A DNA stretch of 64,000 bases, taken from the NCBI RefSeq assembly GCF_004337985.1, contig NW_021940923.1, positions 620,001-684,000 of the forward strand, written 5' to 3'. Positions 11,042 to 21,574 of this stretch are shown in pieces. The stretch comes from Pyricularia pennisetigena (taxonomy: Eukaryota > Ascomycota > Sordariomycetes > Magnaporthales > Pyriculariaceae). The position numbers and the translations under genes were made by a program. The notes beneath the pieces were generated by a model, which did no database searches, had not been told where the DNA came from, and was given only the letters and a program-made list of their open reading frames with translations. Within the stretch, counting starts at the first letter, position 1. Each line of letters begins with the position of its first letter.

Positions 11042-11610
11042 AGCCCCGTAACGGCCTACAAAACCCTGGAAAATAACTATGCCGTTGCGCCCGAAATTAG
11101 TCGAAATTCACTATATCGGAAATTCCACGCTTTAAATTTTTCGAAATTTAAAAAATAAATACCTAAATTTAACAATCGTTTTAATTTATTAGTTACTAAA
11201 TTACCGAATACAAACGTGAAAATTAACCCCGTAAACGTACGAAATCAGTACTTACGGGACCTTGAAAAGACATTCCTTATTTAGACCGAACGCCAACGCA
11301 ATACCCAACGGGCCCTGCAGGTAATAGGCCAAAATTCGGAAAAATTAAATTTGCAACACCTCATGGCGGACCTTATATCCGAAAATTCTATTTCAAACTC
11401 CACAACGGCTAAAACCGCTCATTATAGGTTTAAGAACAAAAGTTCGGGTAAAAGAAAGCTAAAAAATGCGCTAAAAAGGAAAATAATGGGCAGGAAAACA
11501 CCTCTAAATCACGAAAAAGAAATAAAAACTCTAATTCGGATTCTGTTTCTGCAAAAAATACTAAATCCTCCAACTCCAGCGAATCAACCGCTGGAACGTC
11601 CATAATTTCC

Positions 11611-12411
11611 ATGGATTTGGAATTATTTGCGGGCTCGACTCCAGGTGACGTTAACGAAAACGCAACGTATAACGCCCTGGAACAGGAAATTGATTCCGCT
11701 ATTAGCGGAATTATAAAATTACGTTCGGATTCGGATTCGAAAACCGATACCGGTATGCAAATAAGCAATGTTTTACCGGTTATACCCCCGGTTTTACAGT
11801 CGAAATCGGTACAGGAGGTGGCCCTATTAAGCTTATAAATACCGGAATTGTAGAAATACAGGTCCGCTACGGCCAAAACGCTAACGAATTTAAAAAGGGT
11901 TACGTTAAATAACGTTTTATATATCCCCTCGTTTGGAATAAATATCGTTAATAGCCTAATATATTATAATATAGGGGGCGTATAATCAAAATATACCCTA
12001 TACGATAAGGATCGCAAGGCGTAGGAACGCTTAAATACCGTTAAACATTCGTTTTATTTAAAAGTTAAAAGGTGCGATATCCTTGTTCGAAATAACGTTA
12101 TTTCGCGTTACGCCTATATAATAAATAAATATAACACCGTTTTTAGCATAGCTTTACAGGGGGATATAAAGGGTTACGCAACCCCGTTGGAAATAAAACT
12201 AAATAATATAAACCCTAACGGGGACTATAAAATTTACACCGATTCGGAACCGGAAAAAAATACGGTAACGGAAAAGCTAAATCCCGAACAAAATACGGAA
12301 ATAACCGTAAATTCACCTATAACGCAAAAACTTAACGGTAAAAACCCTGAAAATCCACGTAAAATTGGGCCCCGTACGCCCGGCACACCGTTAGGTAACC
12401 CATTTATATAA
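11611..12411 (+). pseudogene. Copia A protease/linker region, protease site deleted
   Basis: Corresponds to the protease and pre-integrase linker of copia C (L-N-N-V-L-Y-I-P-S-F-G-I-N near 11915, a typical copia protease block). Compared with copia C, 136 bp are missing between GATACCGGTA and TGCAAATAAG near 11755, removing the D-T-G active site and shifting the frame. Copia B carries the identical deletion. Downstream (12187-12411) is an Asn/Pro-rich linker. Confidence 0.65.
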
Positions 12412-12632
12412 CCTAATATAAAAAGGACTATTTCCGAAAAAAGGGGGTTTCCCACATAAGAAATCCGTTTTTAAAACCTCCTTTATTATCGGATTTAAAA
12501 TAGGCCCCTGTAAATTACCTCTTTTTAGGCCTAAAACGGACTACGGCCGGTTAGTAAACCCCTGTAAAAAACGGTATTACAAATAATTATAACGAAATCC
12601 AGGCCCAAAAAGCCCTGTTATAATATAGGGGT

Positions 12633-13538
12633 TTGGGGCATATAGGGCTATTATTGCTAAAGAAAACCGCTAAAATCACAAAAGGCTTACCTAATTTCGA
12701 CAAAATTAAGGCAATTACCTGTATTATTTATATTAAAGCCATTTTTATTAGGCGTACAGATAAGGTTGCATTCCCTATACCCCCTAATATTCTCGATTTT
12801 ATAAAAGGTAATACAATAACCCTTAAACCAAATCTTTACAACAAAAAACCCGTATTTTTATTATTAGTGGACCGAAAATCACGTTTTCGGTGGTTTATCC
12901 CACTAAAAAATAAAACCGGACCTACGGTTTTAATAGCTATTGAAGGCTTTTTTAAAGTTTTAAAAACTACGTCCGGGCGCTACCCCCTAAATGTTCATTT
13001 CGATGGGGGGTACGAAGTTAATACAAACCTTTAAAATTGGTTTACAAACAAAAATGTTAATTTTAGCATTTTAAATCCTTATAACCACGGCTAAAACGGA
13101 TTAACGGAACAGTCCGTTAAGGTTATTTTGGATAAATTTCGGTCTGCCATTATAGCGGCGGGTTTACCATTATATTTATGGTATTATTTACTGCCTGCCG
13201 TGGTTGATTTAAATAACCGAACAGCGGTAACTAATAGGGATTTAACACTTTACGAGGAATTTTATTCCGAATTCCAACCTGGATTACCGCACAAACCCAA
13301 TTTAGGGTATTTTCGGGTTATCAATACTATATACCAGGTTATTATACCGCTGGAAAAACGCCAAAAATCTAATAAATTGGTTCCCCGCACCGAAACGATG
13401 AAACTTTTAACCGATTTATCAAATTTTACAACGTTGGTTTACCCACCCGCTAAACGGGCCGTATATAAAACCTTCGCCGTAAAAATTATAAAAGGTATAA
13501 CCGCTGAAAATTTGGTTATCCCAGGGGAAACGTTATAA
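12633..13538 (+). pseudogene. Copia A integrase pseudogene
   Basis: Pre-integrase segment G-H-I-G-L-L-L-L (12633) followed by the rve core: V-D-R-K-S-R-F-R-W-F-I-P-L-K (about 12870), H-F-D-G-G-Y-E-V (about 12995) and E-Q-S-V-K (about 13105) that would carry the catalytic acids. Stops occur at about 13034 and 13094. The second open segment (13128-13538) is the C-terminal copia integrase region, L-P-L-Y-L-W-Y-Y-L-L-P. Confidence 0.72.
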
Positions 13539-13815
13539 ATTTGAAAGGGGGAAAATACAAATTTAAGGGGGGATTTTAATTCTAAACCTGAAAACGAAAT
13601 CAACAGCGTTCCAGCGGATAATTATCCCCTAAAAACCCTGAAAATATAGGACAATTACCACCCGTTACAAAGCAATTAAACCCTGAAAATACAGTGCCCG
13701 CCAAGCTTGTATAACCTACTGTTCGCCCCCCAAAACCTATAACGGTAGCGGTACCTAATCCAGTACCTAAAATAACGGAAATTCCGGTGTTTTTAGCATT
13801 CAAAATACAGAATAT

Positions 13816-14680
13816 GGAGTTAAATTCGCAATTCGAAAACCCAGATTTAATGGATATAAGCTACGTGCATTATTTTTGTGTTTAAGCTAAAAAGAAAATA
13901 AAGAAAAAGCCCATTAAAGATGGTAAACCAAATAGTTACCAACAGGCCTTAAATAACCTTGAAAATGCTAAATGGTTAATTGCTTTAGCGTTTAAATTCG
14001 ACCAAATCATTATTGCAAAAACCTTCCGTTTTATCCCAAAAATCAAAATACCTACAGGCCGTAAGCTCGTTTCTACCCGGACGGAAATTGAATCAACAAA
14101 GGATGAAAATAATAAACCTATAAAATATAAAATTAGGTTTGTTATTAGGGGTTTTTTACAGGTCGAAGGCCTAAATTATATTGAAATTTTTGCTAGCATT
14201 AATTTACCACTTACCTGGCGTATATTGTTGGCTGTGAATGAATGCACAAAATTGGGAAATAAAACAAATCGATTTTATCGGTGTGTTTTTAAATAGTGAC
14301 CTTACCGACGTAAATATATATTTGCAAATTCCAAACGGTTTTAACGAATGGGCGAAAAATTGTAACCCTACCACCGCTAAAATTTTAGTGGAAATGGGTT
14401 ATAACCCGAAAAGATTGCAGGTTATACAATTGGAAAAAGCGTTGTACGGTTTAAAACAGGGTCCAAAAAATGGCAAAACAAACTCAAAACCCTACTTTTT
14501 AAAAAAGGGTTTAAAACATTAATTTGTTATCCCGTTGTTTTTTATAAAGTTAAATCCAAACATTTTATCGTTACCTTTATAAACGATTACCTGCTAATAA
14601 ATCCTAGACTGCAATATATTTAGGATTTAAAAACCCGTTTTAATAAAATATACGCGTTGGAAAATAGGGGCCCTGCAACC
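13816..14680 (+). pseudogene. Copia A reverse transcriptase pseudogene
   Basis: Copia-type RT: S-Y-Q-Q-A-L-N (13935), R-F-V-I-R-G-F-L-Q-V-E-G-L-N-Y (14140), I-D-F-I-G-V-F-L-N (14265), E-K-A-L-Y-G-L-K-Q-G-P (14430). The catalytic Y-V-D-D is F-I-N-D here (about 14575); the D to N change is a G to A transition after T, as RIP makes. Several stops; dead. Confidence 0.75.
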
Positions 14681-15109
14681 TATTTTTTAAACATTTAAAT
14701 CATAAAGAATAGGCTTGAACGCCTATTTTAACTCCATTAGAACCAATATATAAAAGAAATTATAACAACGTTCGGATTGATTAATTGCAAACCTATATTT
14801 ATTCCCTTATAACCGGGTATGTTAAAATATAACGGGGGTAGACCCGTAAATCCGTTGGAAATTAAATTATTATAATGCAATATCGGCACTTTTATATATT
14901 TAATATTATTAACGCGCCCGGTTATCGGTTTTGCGGTTTAATAACTTTTACGTTTTTCAATAAAAACCACTATAATCCATTTAACGGCAGCTAAAAACTT
15001 ATTACGTTATTTAACGGGTATTAAATCCTTATTTATTTATTACGGAAATAAAGTATTTAAAGCCGAATTACCACCCAATTTATTAATAGGGGGTTTTAAA
15101 GGCTTTAAA

Positions 15110-15470
15110 TTACTGGGTTTTAATAATAGCGATTTTACCGGGGCTAGCGAAATTTCAAAATCCATTTACGGATATTTGTATACCCTATTTGGGGGCCTTA
15201 TAACGTGGAAATGCAAAAAGGGTAATATCATAGCTTTAAGCACTCCAAAAGCCGAAACCGATGCTTTAACGGAAGCCCTGCGTAAATCACAATGGTTTAA
15301 AAACCTATTTATAAAAGTTAGATTACTTATAAAAAGTCCTATTGCAATATTTGGAAATAATACAGGTTTTATAGCTAACGTATATAACCCTACGCACCAC
15401 TAACGTATTAAATATATGCTATTAAAATTCCATTACGTACGGGAACTAGTTACAAAAAGACTAATAGCCC
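15110..15470 (+). pseudogene. Copia A RNase H pseudogene
   Basis: S-K-S-I-Y-G-Y-L-Y-T-L-F-G-G then I-T-W-K-C-K-K and A-L-S-T-P-K-A-E (15225), the copia RNase H block, ending with H-Y-V-R-E-L-V (15435). One stop after T-H-H. Same region in copia B (31060-31420) and C (50830-51110). Confidence 0.75.
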
Positions 15471-15847
15471 TAAAATACCTGGAATCCAAACAAATGCCCG
15501 CTAATGGCTTAATAAAGCCCCTAACGCTTCCAATTTATAAGGTTTTTTTAAAACTTATAGGGTTTAAATCCCTAAAAACTTAGTTTTTACCTACTGAATT
15601 TTAGGGTATTAAATTAATTCGTTAGTTAATTACCTATTACATTTCCTTTATTTGCAAATATTGTATTTTTGTTAGCCCGATACCGGCGGTATTACCCGAA
15701 TTTATTTTGCATAAATTAATTAATAAACAATTTATACCGACCTTATACCAGAAATTGAATCAAAATTGAAACAGCTCGTGTTTTGGGCGATTTACGCATT
15801 CGAAATGTCTTATATAATATGCCTAATTTGGACTATTACCAACGAAC

Positions 15848-16130
15848 AGCCAAATTAACTACTTGGTTTAATAATTAATTCCGTAGGTCAATATTATGCA
15901 AATTGGGTGTTCGAATCCGGGGGTTATTATCATTTTGGGGGTTTTTTCCAATTCGGGGGTTCGTCCATTTCGGGGGTTATAGGTCGGTACAAAGGGCTTA
16001 ATCATCCAGGGGGTTTATATTGGGAATTCGAATCGGGGTGGGACATAAAGGGGATCTTTTTTTTAGGCGGTTTTATTTGTTATATACTTTTCTTTTCCGA
16101 CTTTATAGAAACAATAGTAAAAAAAAGGGG
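15848..16130 (+). other. tRNA-like segment, G-tract cluster and polypurine tract of copia A
   Basis: Between RNase H and the 3' LTR. A-box-like TTAACTACTTGG (15854) and B-box-like GGGTGTTCGAATCC (15905) are spaced like a tRNA gene; copia B preserves better versions. Then GGGGG runs at roughly 20-base spacing (15918-16012) could form a G-quadruplex. AAAAAAAGGGG (16120-16130) is the polypurine tract priming plus-strand DNA. Confidence 0.5.
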
Positions 16131-16684
16131 TGTTAATTATATGCGTTATTTAACATGTAATGGGTCCACTTTTATTTTTATATAAATTACAATAAATAGT
16201 GCTGAAATGGGGCTGTTGGGGCTGTCGGATTTTTTATTATATTTTATATATTGCAGGAATTGCGATTTAAAGTTAGCGAGTGGGGTTTCACCCTGTAACG
16301 GGTTTAATACCCACCCTGCACTTACGAGTTAGTTACCCTATACCGGGTTTAGATTTTTACCAAATTAGCAAATTAGTGCGAACCCAAAAATGTTTTGTAT
16401 GGAAATAAGGGTGTTTTTTTAACAACGCATATAAACTAATTTTTCGGAAAATCGTGTGCGGCACCGGAACCCTTTGCGGGGTGCGGACCCCCACTTCGAT
16501 GTCGGAAAATATGTAAGGGAGACAAAGCAAAGTTTCCCCCACCAATGAATTAAATCTATTAATCCCAAATTTAGTGAATTTAATGCATTTAAGCCCTGTA
16601 ATTACAGGCTTTTACAACGCAACTAGCACCACGCCGCACCTAATCTAATGCCTAAACCCCTGTTAGCAACCCATATTGTTAACA
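16131..16684 (+). repeat. 3' LTR of copia A
   Basis: 554 bp, TGTTAATTATATGCG...ATATTGTTAACA, clearly the partner of the 5' LTR but diverged by many C/T and G/A differences as expected from RIP. It carries an antisense 62-codon frame at 16545-16357. Confidence 0.88.
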
Positions 16685-18235
16685 TATACGCATTATAATG
16701 GTAAAAGAAAATGGTGTAACCATAGTGTGCAGTTAAATATTCGAATAAAAACATAAATAAAATCATAAAAATATACAGTAATTTGCGTTGAATTTATTGG
16801 AGTTTGTTAATTATTTGAATGCCGGCCGCGCTTTTGTAGCCACTGTATTGGGAAAGATATCAAGATATTGAGTGAAATTTGTCATTTTTCATTATATTTA
16901 TTTCTTATTCTAAATAATGCTATATAATATTGATTTTAAATTAGATTACAGTATTTATAGCCGAGAAGACCCAATATTGCAAATTGCATGCAATTATCAA
17001 TTAAAACAAGAGTTTTATTAATATTTTCATATTAATTAACAATTTGTTAAAAAACTGAATAATTTACGCAAATATTGGTAAAATTGAAAAAAACTTTAGT
17101 TCCTGCATTTTTCTACCAATTTATATATAAACTTTGTCTCACTTTTTTTTATAAATTTTATTTAACTAAATAACGCAAAATATACAAAAATAATACAAAT
17201 TTAGCTTTTTTTGACATAAAAAAATAAGCAAGGCCGGTATTATGGATCAAATTTTACCTTGACGATTGTTTATATACGTTATCCACTTTTTCAAGCTTTG
17301 GTGTTATTAATGTCAAAATTGGTAAAAATGTAAAAGCATTTCGATTGTAAAGTATATATAAAATTAAATATACTTTACCTATCCGCATATTTAACGTTTT
17401 ATGTAACCGGACATACGTACCAAATTGTAGTACTATACTAAATAGATATATACCACCCCCCATGTGCAAGAACCACAGAATTTGGCTGCAAAACAAAAAT
17501 AATATTAAATTAATCAAATAAAGCAAAATGATTTACAAGATACATATTTATCATTCTGTTTTATTAATCAGCTTTTAAAGCCGACATTAAGGATTGGATT
17601 GGACTTGAACGTTTATTTACATATGTAATCGAATTTCTGAAGTTTTGGTTTCATTATCGTTGAAATTGGTAAAAATATAAACGGGTTTCGATTGTAAACG
17701 ATATATAAAAAAGTATATACTTTGCCTATCCGCTTATTTAACTGCTTCTATAATACGGTATATGGACCAAAATTTATTTTAACAGTATAAATATATATAT
17801 ATATATATATATACGACCCTCCACGTGCAAAAAATATAAAATGTGGTGAAACATTAAAAATAATATTAAAAGAAATCGAAAATCGAAAAGAAAATCGAAA
17901 AAACGATACCGCCATGAACGGATTAAGGGCAAGTGGTATCCAATTCGGCCATTATAATAAATAAAAAAATAAATTAAATCGCTGCTAATAGCGGTATTGA
18001 ACGCTATTTTTAACGTTATTTTTTCAATATTTTGCGTGGTTGCGGAATAATAAAGGAGTGTCGGTCGAAAAAAGGCCAAAAATACCGCCATAAACGGCGA
18101 AAATCGACAAATTGTCCTCAAACCTAAACCAAAGTTTTTTTTGGATGGACCCACAGGTACATTGAAAAGCCGTAATTGAGCCACGAAGTGGATCAATTGT
18201 GGAGCTCTGGGCTTCAGGGGTGAGCCCTGAGACTA

Positions 18236-19790
18236 CCTGTTTTCCTTTATTTTCCAATTTTCTTTCGTTTAAAACTTTCCCCTTTTTTGGCTTTTTTTCG
18301 TTCTCGCCTTTTCCTTTTTCGCCCTTCCATCGACTCCTTTTTACCTTCTTATCGGTACGTCTTTTCGTTTACGCTGCTTTTATTTTATTTATTCCTACAT
18401 CCTGTTTGTTTTTTTTAAATTCGTTATTTGTCGCTAGTATTTCGTTACCGCTATATTTTTACGATCAAGGTATCCGGTAACCTGTTCTTGGGGTAAAGGA
18501 CAGTGTGCTGAAGCAACTGAGCGTTGGTTTGGGTAGCCTGGGGCTAATCGGCGGTTCTAAATAACTGGGGTGGAATTATAATCGTTTTTAAATAAATATT
18601 AAAATTAACTAAATTTAATTGCTGGTAAGCAATACTAAAATCGAATCTATATATATAGTAATAAACGCGTTTTATATAATTTATATTCTAGTTATAATCT
18701 CTTTCAATCTGTAATGGGCGGCAGAAAACATTTCCTTTAACTTATTATAATCTTTCAAAAATTACTGAAATCATTTTTTTGGCAATTACGTGGTATTACG
18801 TAACTGGGCTTTTACGTAATTTTATTTCCTGTCGGTCGGTGTTTCTTTTGGTCGAATATTATTAGGAAAGGTATAACCCCGCCTGGCCTTACTGGTACCG
18901 ACCCAATTATCTGGTCGTAATATCAAGTTTTTTTTTCCTTTGACCAAATACTTTCGCCTTTTAAATAGTCCGTATTCCCCTAACTTTTATTTCTAATTTA
19001 TATTGCTTTTCTGCTAATTTCTTTACGCTATACTTAATCGCGTAATTAAATCGAAATTTGGTCGTTCGCTGACAAAACGTCGCCACGTTTTTTTATCCTC
19101 CTTTTAATTGGCAGATATTGTCGAAATACCTACCTGCAACCTTTATTACGCCAAAGGCGTAGCGTTTTATCAAACATTTCCTTGAAATTTTGCTCGGTAT
19201 ATAAAATATATTCGTTTAAATCGCTTTGGGTACAATATATTGGATTTATCGGCCGCCCAAATCGATTATATCGGGGGTTAGCATTTGAAACTGGATACGG
19301 AAATGGAGGTATTCAAGGAACAAATTTGTACACAGCAGGCCAAATTATTTCGTTTGCAAAAACAAAAACAATTCTAATTCGGAAAAATAATACAAATTGT
19401 GTTTCACGGGATTAACGATTTGGAGGAATTGGATCGGGTGGAACGCGAAAAGGCAGAATAGGAGGAGGGCGGCGGTCGGCCGAAATTTTTCCTAAGGTAT
19501 TTTTGGAATCGTTTTTTCCGGATTTCAATTTTGTCTGGAATTCGACCTTCCCAATAGGTCTTTCGGCCCCTTTTTTATTGGAGTAAATAAATATTTTTGC
19601 GCAATAAATAATTGGTAAATTATTTTGCTCGTTTATTCAAATTTATAATATTTATTAATCGTTTTATTGAAAATTCATCTGGTAATATAGTTCCAAATCC
19701 TGGTTTTTCCTTAAATTTTAGAAATAATAAATAGTACTTTCTTAGGTCGTCCTTTGTTTTTGGTTAATTTGCTCGCAAATCCAATTTGTA
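18236..19790. other. Unassigned stretch beside gypsy element 1
   Basis: 18236-18450 is strikingly pyrimidine-rich on the + strand (runs of CCTTTT and TTTTTT). 18480-18560 is less AT-rich. Given that gypsy 1 reads leftwards and ends near 19800, this should contain its 3' untranslated region and LTR, but I cannot define LTR ends. At 19275-19470 (+) an acidic coiled-coil-like tail (L-E-E-L-D-R-V-E-R-E-K-A-E) resembles the C-terminus of some fungal transposon proteins. Confidence 0.35.
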
Positions 19791-19799
19791 ATAATATTA

Positions 19800-21345
19800 G
19801 CGGAATAGTCTCTGGTAATTTTAGAAATGGCTAAAAGGTTCCCAAATACTTTTTTCGTACCCGTAATTTTCCTATTTATTAAGGTATTTTATTTTCCCGT
19901 GGTTGCGTTTATAATCCAATATTTGTTCTACGTTATACGTTTTTTTCCGCGTCGATTTCGATTATTTTTTATACATTGGTACCGTATAGTACTAGCTCCA
20001 ATAATAATACGTGGAACGTTTAGTGGATTTTGATGGCTTTTGGTAAAAATAGTTTGTAATTGGTCTCGCTGATCTTTTTATCGATTTTAAAAGGTCCGAA
20101 TTTTTTAAAGTTGAATTTGTTATTTGGTCGTTATATTTCAATATTGCGTCGAATAAAATAGGCGCTATTTCCTTTTTCAAGAAATAATCCCTTTATCCGA
20201 TATTAATCAACGTATTTAATTATTTATTCTCGTACGAATTTGAATATTTGTTAAAATTCCTGGTGGAGTTTTTGTAATTCGTTTATTTATTTATCGGTTT
20301 ATGTGGCCATAATCGTAGTCCCTGGCTCTCCGTATACCGTGGGTTTAAATCCGCAACTGGTACAAAATTGGGTTATTCTAATATTTTTATTTTTCAACTG
20401 TCATAAGCGAATTGTGCCGTGGGTAATAATCGTACCCAATTGTTTTATTTATGGTTTATATAATGTTTTAGGTATAATTCTGATACTTTGCTGGCTCGTT
20501 CTTTTTGTCCGTTTGTCCGTTTATCTGCGGGTAAAATTTAGTAAATAATTTGTAGTTAATTTCTAATTATTTTACTAGGGATTTCCAAAAACTTAATGTA
20601 AAAAGTTTGTCTTTATCTGTAATAATACTTGTTGGGAGTCTGTAATTGCTAATAATTATTCGTAAAAACGTGTAAACGATTTTTTCGGCGTTACTAATTT
20701 CCTTATAAGGTAGGAAATAGGCGTATTTGGGAAATTTATCCACTATTATTAATATTTTATCGTACTTGGTCTTAATAAATGGTTTTTTAGAAAATGGTAA
20801 TTTGACGATAAAATCTATAGCAATAGTTTACCATACCTTGTTGGAGGCTGGTAATACTTATATTAACTCGTAAACGTTACATTTTCCAAAAAGCAAATTT
20901 GCGCAAAGCTTGCAACTTTTAATAGTTTTTCGAATTCTTTGTCGTATTCTTTTGAAATTGTCGTGCTGTTTTAACTGTTTCCAGATTTTGGAAATCTTTT
21001 GGTATTTATAGACCTTATTTCCGTAAATCCTTCGTGTTTCTTCCGATCTATGTACTGTATCAATTGTTATAAAGCTTCGGTAAACTGGTAAAAGATTTTC
21101 ATTATCCTCTGCTGCAAAAACTTTTCGTAATTCCTCAGGTATTATATTCTCGTAATTTGGACTTCAGCTAAAGGCGTCGGCCCTACCGTCTTCTATTCCT
21201 TTTGAATACGTAATTTTAGAATGGAATTTTAATAGGAATTTTGCCCATTCAATTTGTAGTTTATTTAAAATTTTGCTGGTGGTAAAATGGGTTAGGTATT
21301 TATTATCCGTACAAATAAATATTTCGTATTGAATTTCGGATAATT
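19800..21345 (-). pseudogene. Ty3/gypsy element 1: RNase H, integrase, chromodomain relic
   Basis: Read on the minus strand: RNase H (I-C-T-D-N-K-Y-L-T-H-F, I-E-W-A-K-F-L, A-D-A-F-S; 21320-21170), zinc-binding segment ending S-C-K-L-C-A (about 20905), integrase core (A-I-D-F-I-V-K-L-P, I-L-I-I-V-D-K-F-P-K-Y-A-Y-F, I-I-T-D-K-D-K-L-F; 20820-20590), P-Q-I-N-G-Q-T-D (about 20530), and a chromodomain (V-E-Q-I-L-D-Y-K-R, W-E-N-Y-G, S-I-W-E-P; 19940-19830). This is chromovirus order. RT, protease and Gag are missing, cut off at the junction with gypsy 2. Few frame changes but many stops. Confidence 0.82.
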
Positions 21346-21574
21346 ATGGTTTTGTTATGGATTCGAACCCAAGGCACGTATTGCGTGATAAGATACAAGA
21401 GCGGGTTAGGGACAATATATAAAAGGGAAAAACACTACCACGACCCGGACATACACCTTTTCCTTCCTTTTCCCCTTAACGTTAATAATAATACCAATAA
21501 AAATATTTAACGGTCCCAAAGCCATTGGTTTACCCTATAATATTTACTAGCGTTTAATTTAAATATAATAATAG
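21346..21574 (+). other. Junction and leader of gypsy element 2 with tRNA-complementary motif
   Basis: TTATGGATTCGAACCCAAGG (21363-21382) is complementary to a tRNA T-arm (B box GGGTTCGAATCC on the minus strand). It stands where a primer-binding site would be, a little upstream of gypsy 2 Gag, but is longer than usual; it could be a tRNA relic. No 5' LTR could be delimited. Confidence 0.35.

Larger units (their letters stand above)
9849..11607 (+). pseudogene. Copia A gag pseudogene, interrupted
   Basis: The first 154 codons are open: proline-rich start, a Gln-rich likely coiled stretch (residues ~30-60), then the copia Gag core with L-I-G-A-S-N-Y-N-L-W. The frame stops at 10313, a foreign LTR is inserted at 10376-11036, and Gag continues from 11041 (V-Y-K-T-L-E-N, then M-A-D-L-I-S-E-N and a Lys-rich tail near 11450). 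No C-C-H-C zinc knuckle is visible. It would form the virus-like particle of an active element. Confidence 0.72.
8469..16684 (+). mobile_element. Ty1/copia LTR retrotransposon A (with nested solo LTR)
   Basis: A complete but mutated element bounded by TGTT...AACA LTRs and a perfect 5-bp duplication TATAC (8464-8468 and 16685-16689). Order gag, protease region, integrase, reverse transcriptase, RNase H is the copia order. A purine-rich AAAAAAAGGGG sits directly before the 3' LTR. All coding parts carry stops. It is nested in transposon copy 2 and is itself interrupted by a foreign 661-bp solo LTR. Confidence 0.9.
8160..18235 (+). mobile_element. TAGTCTCAG-family transposon copy 2, split by copia A
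   Basis: Left terminus TAGTTTCAATGCTTAG at 8160 (RIP-mutated form of TAGTCTCAGTGCTCAG), right terminus GAGCCCTGAGACTA ending 18235. Removing copia A with one TATAC copy joins 8160-8468 to 16690-18235 and gives an element of about 1.86 kb, the size of clean copy 4. Two 310-bp units lie at about 17200-17835. The flanks TTAAAAAAG and CCTGTTTTC do not match, unlike copies 4 and 5. Confidence 0.75.

Noticed and set aside
11430..11876. 148-codon minus-strand frame in copia A
   Set aside because: Antisense to the Gag/protease region; its Ser/Glu/Leu composition mirrors the Lys/Asp-rich sense frame.
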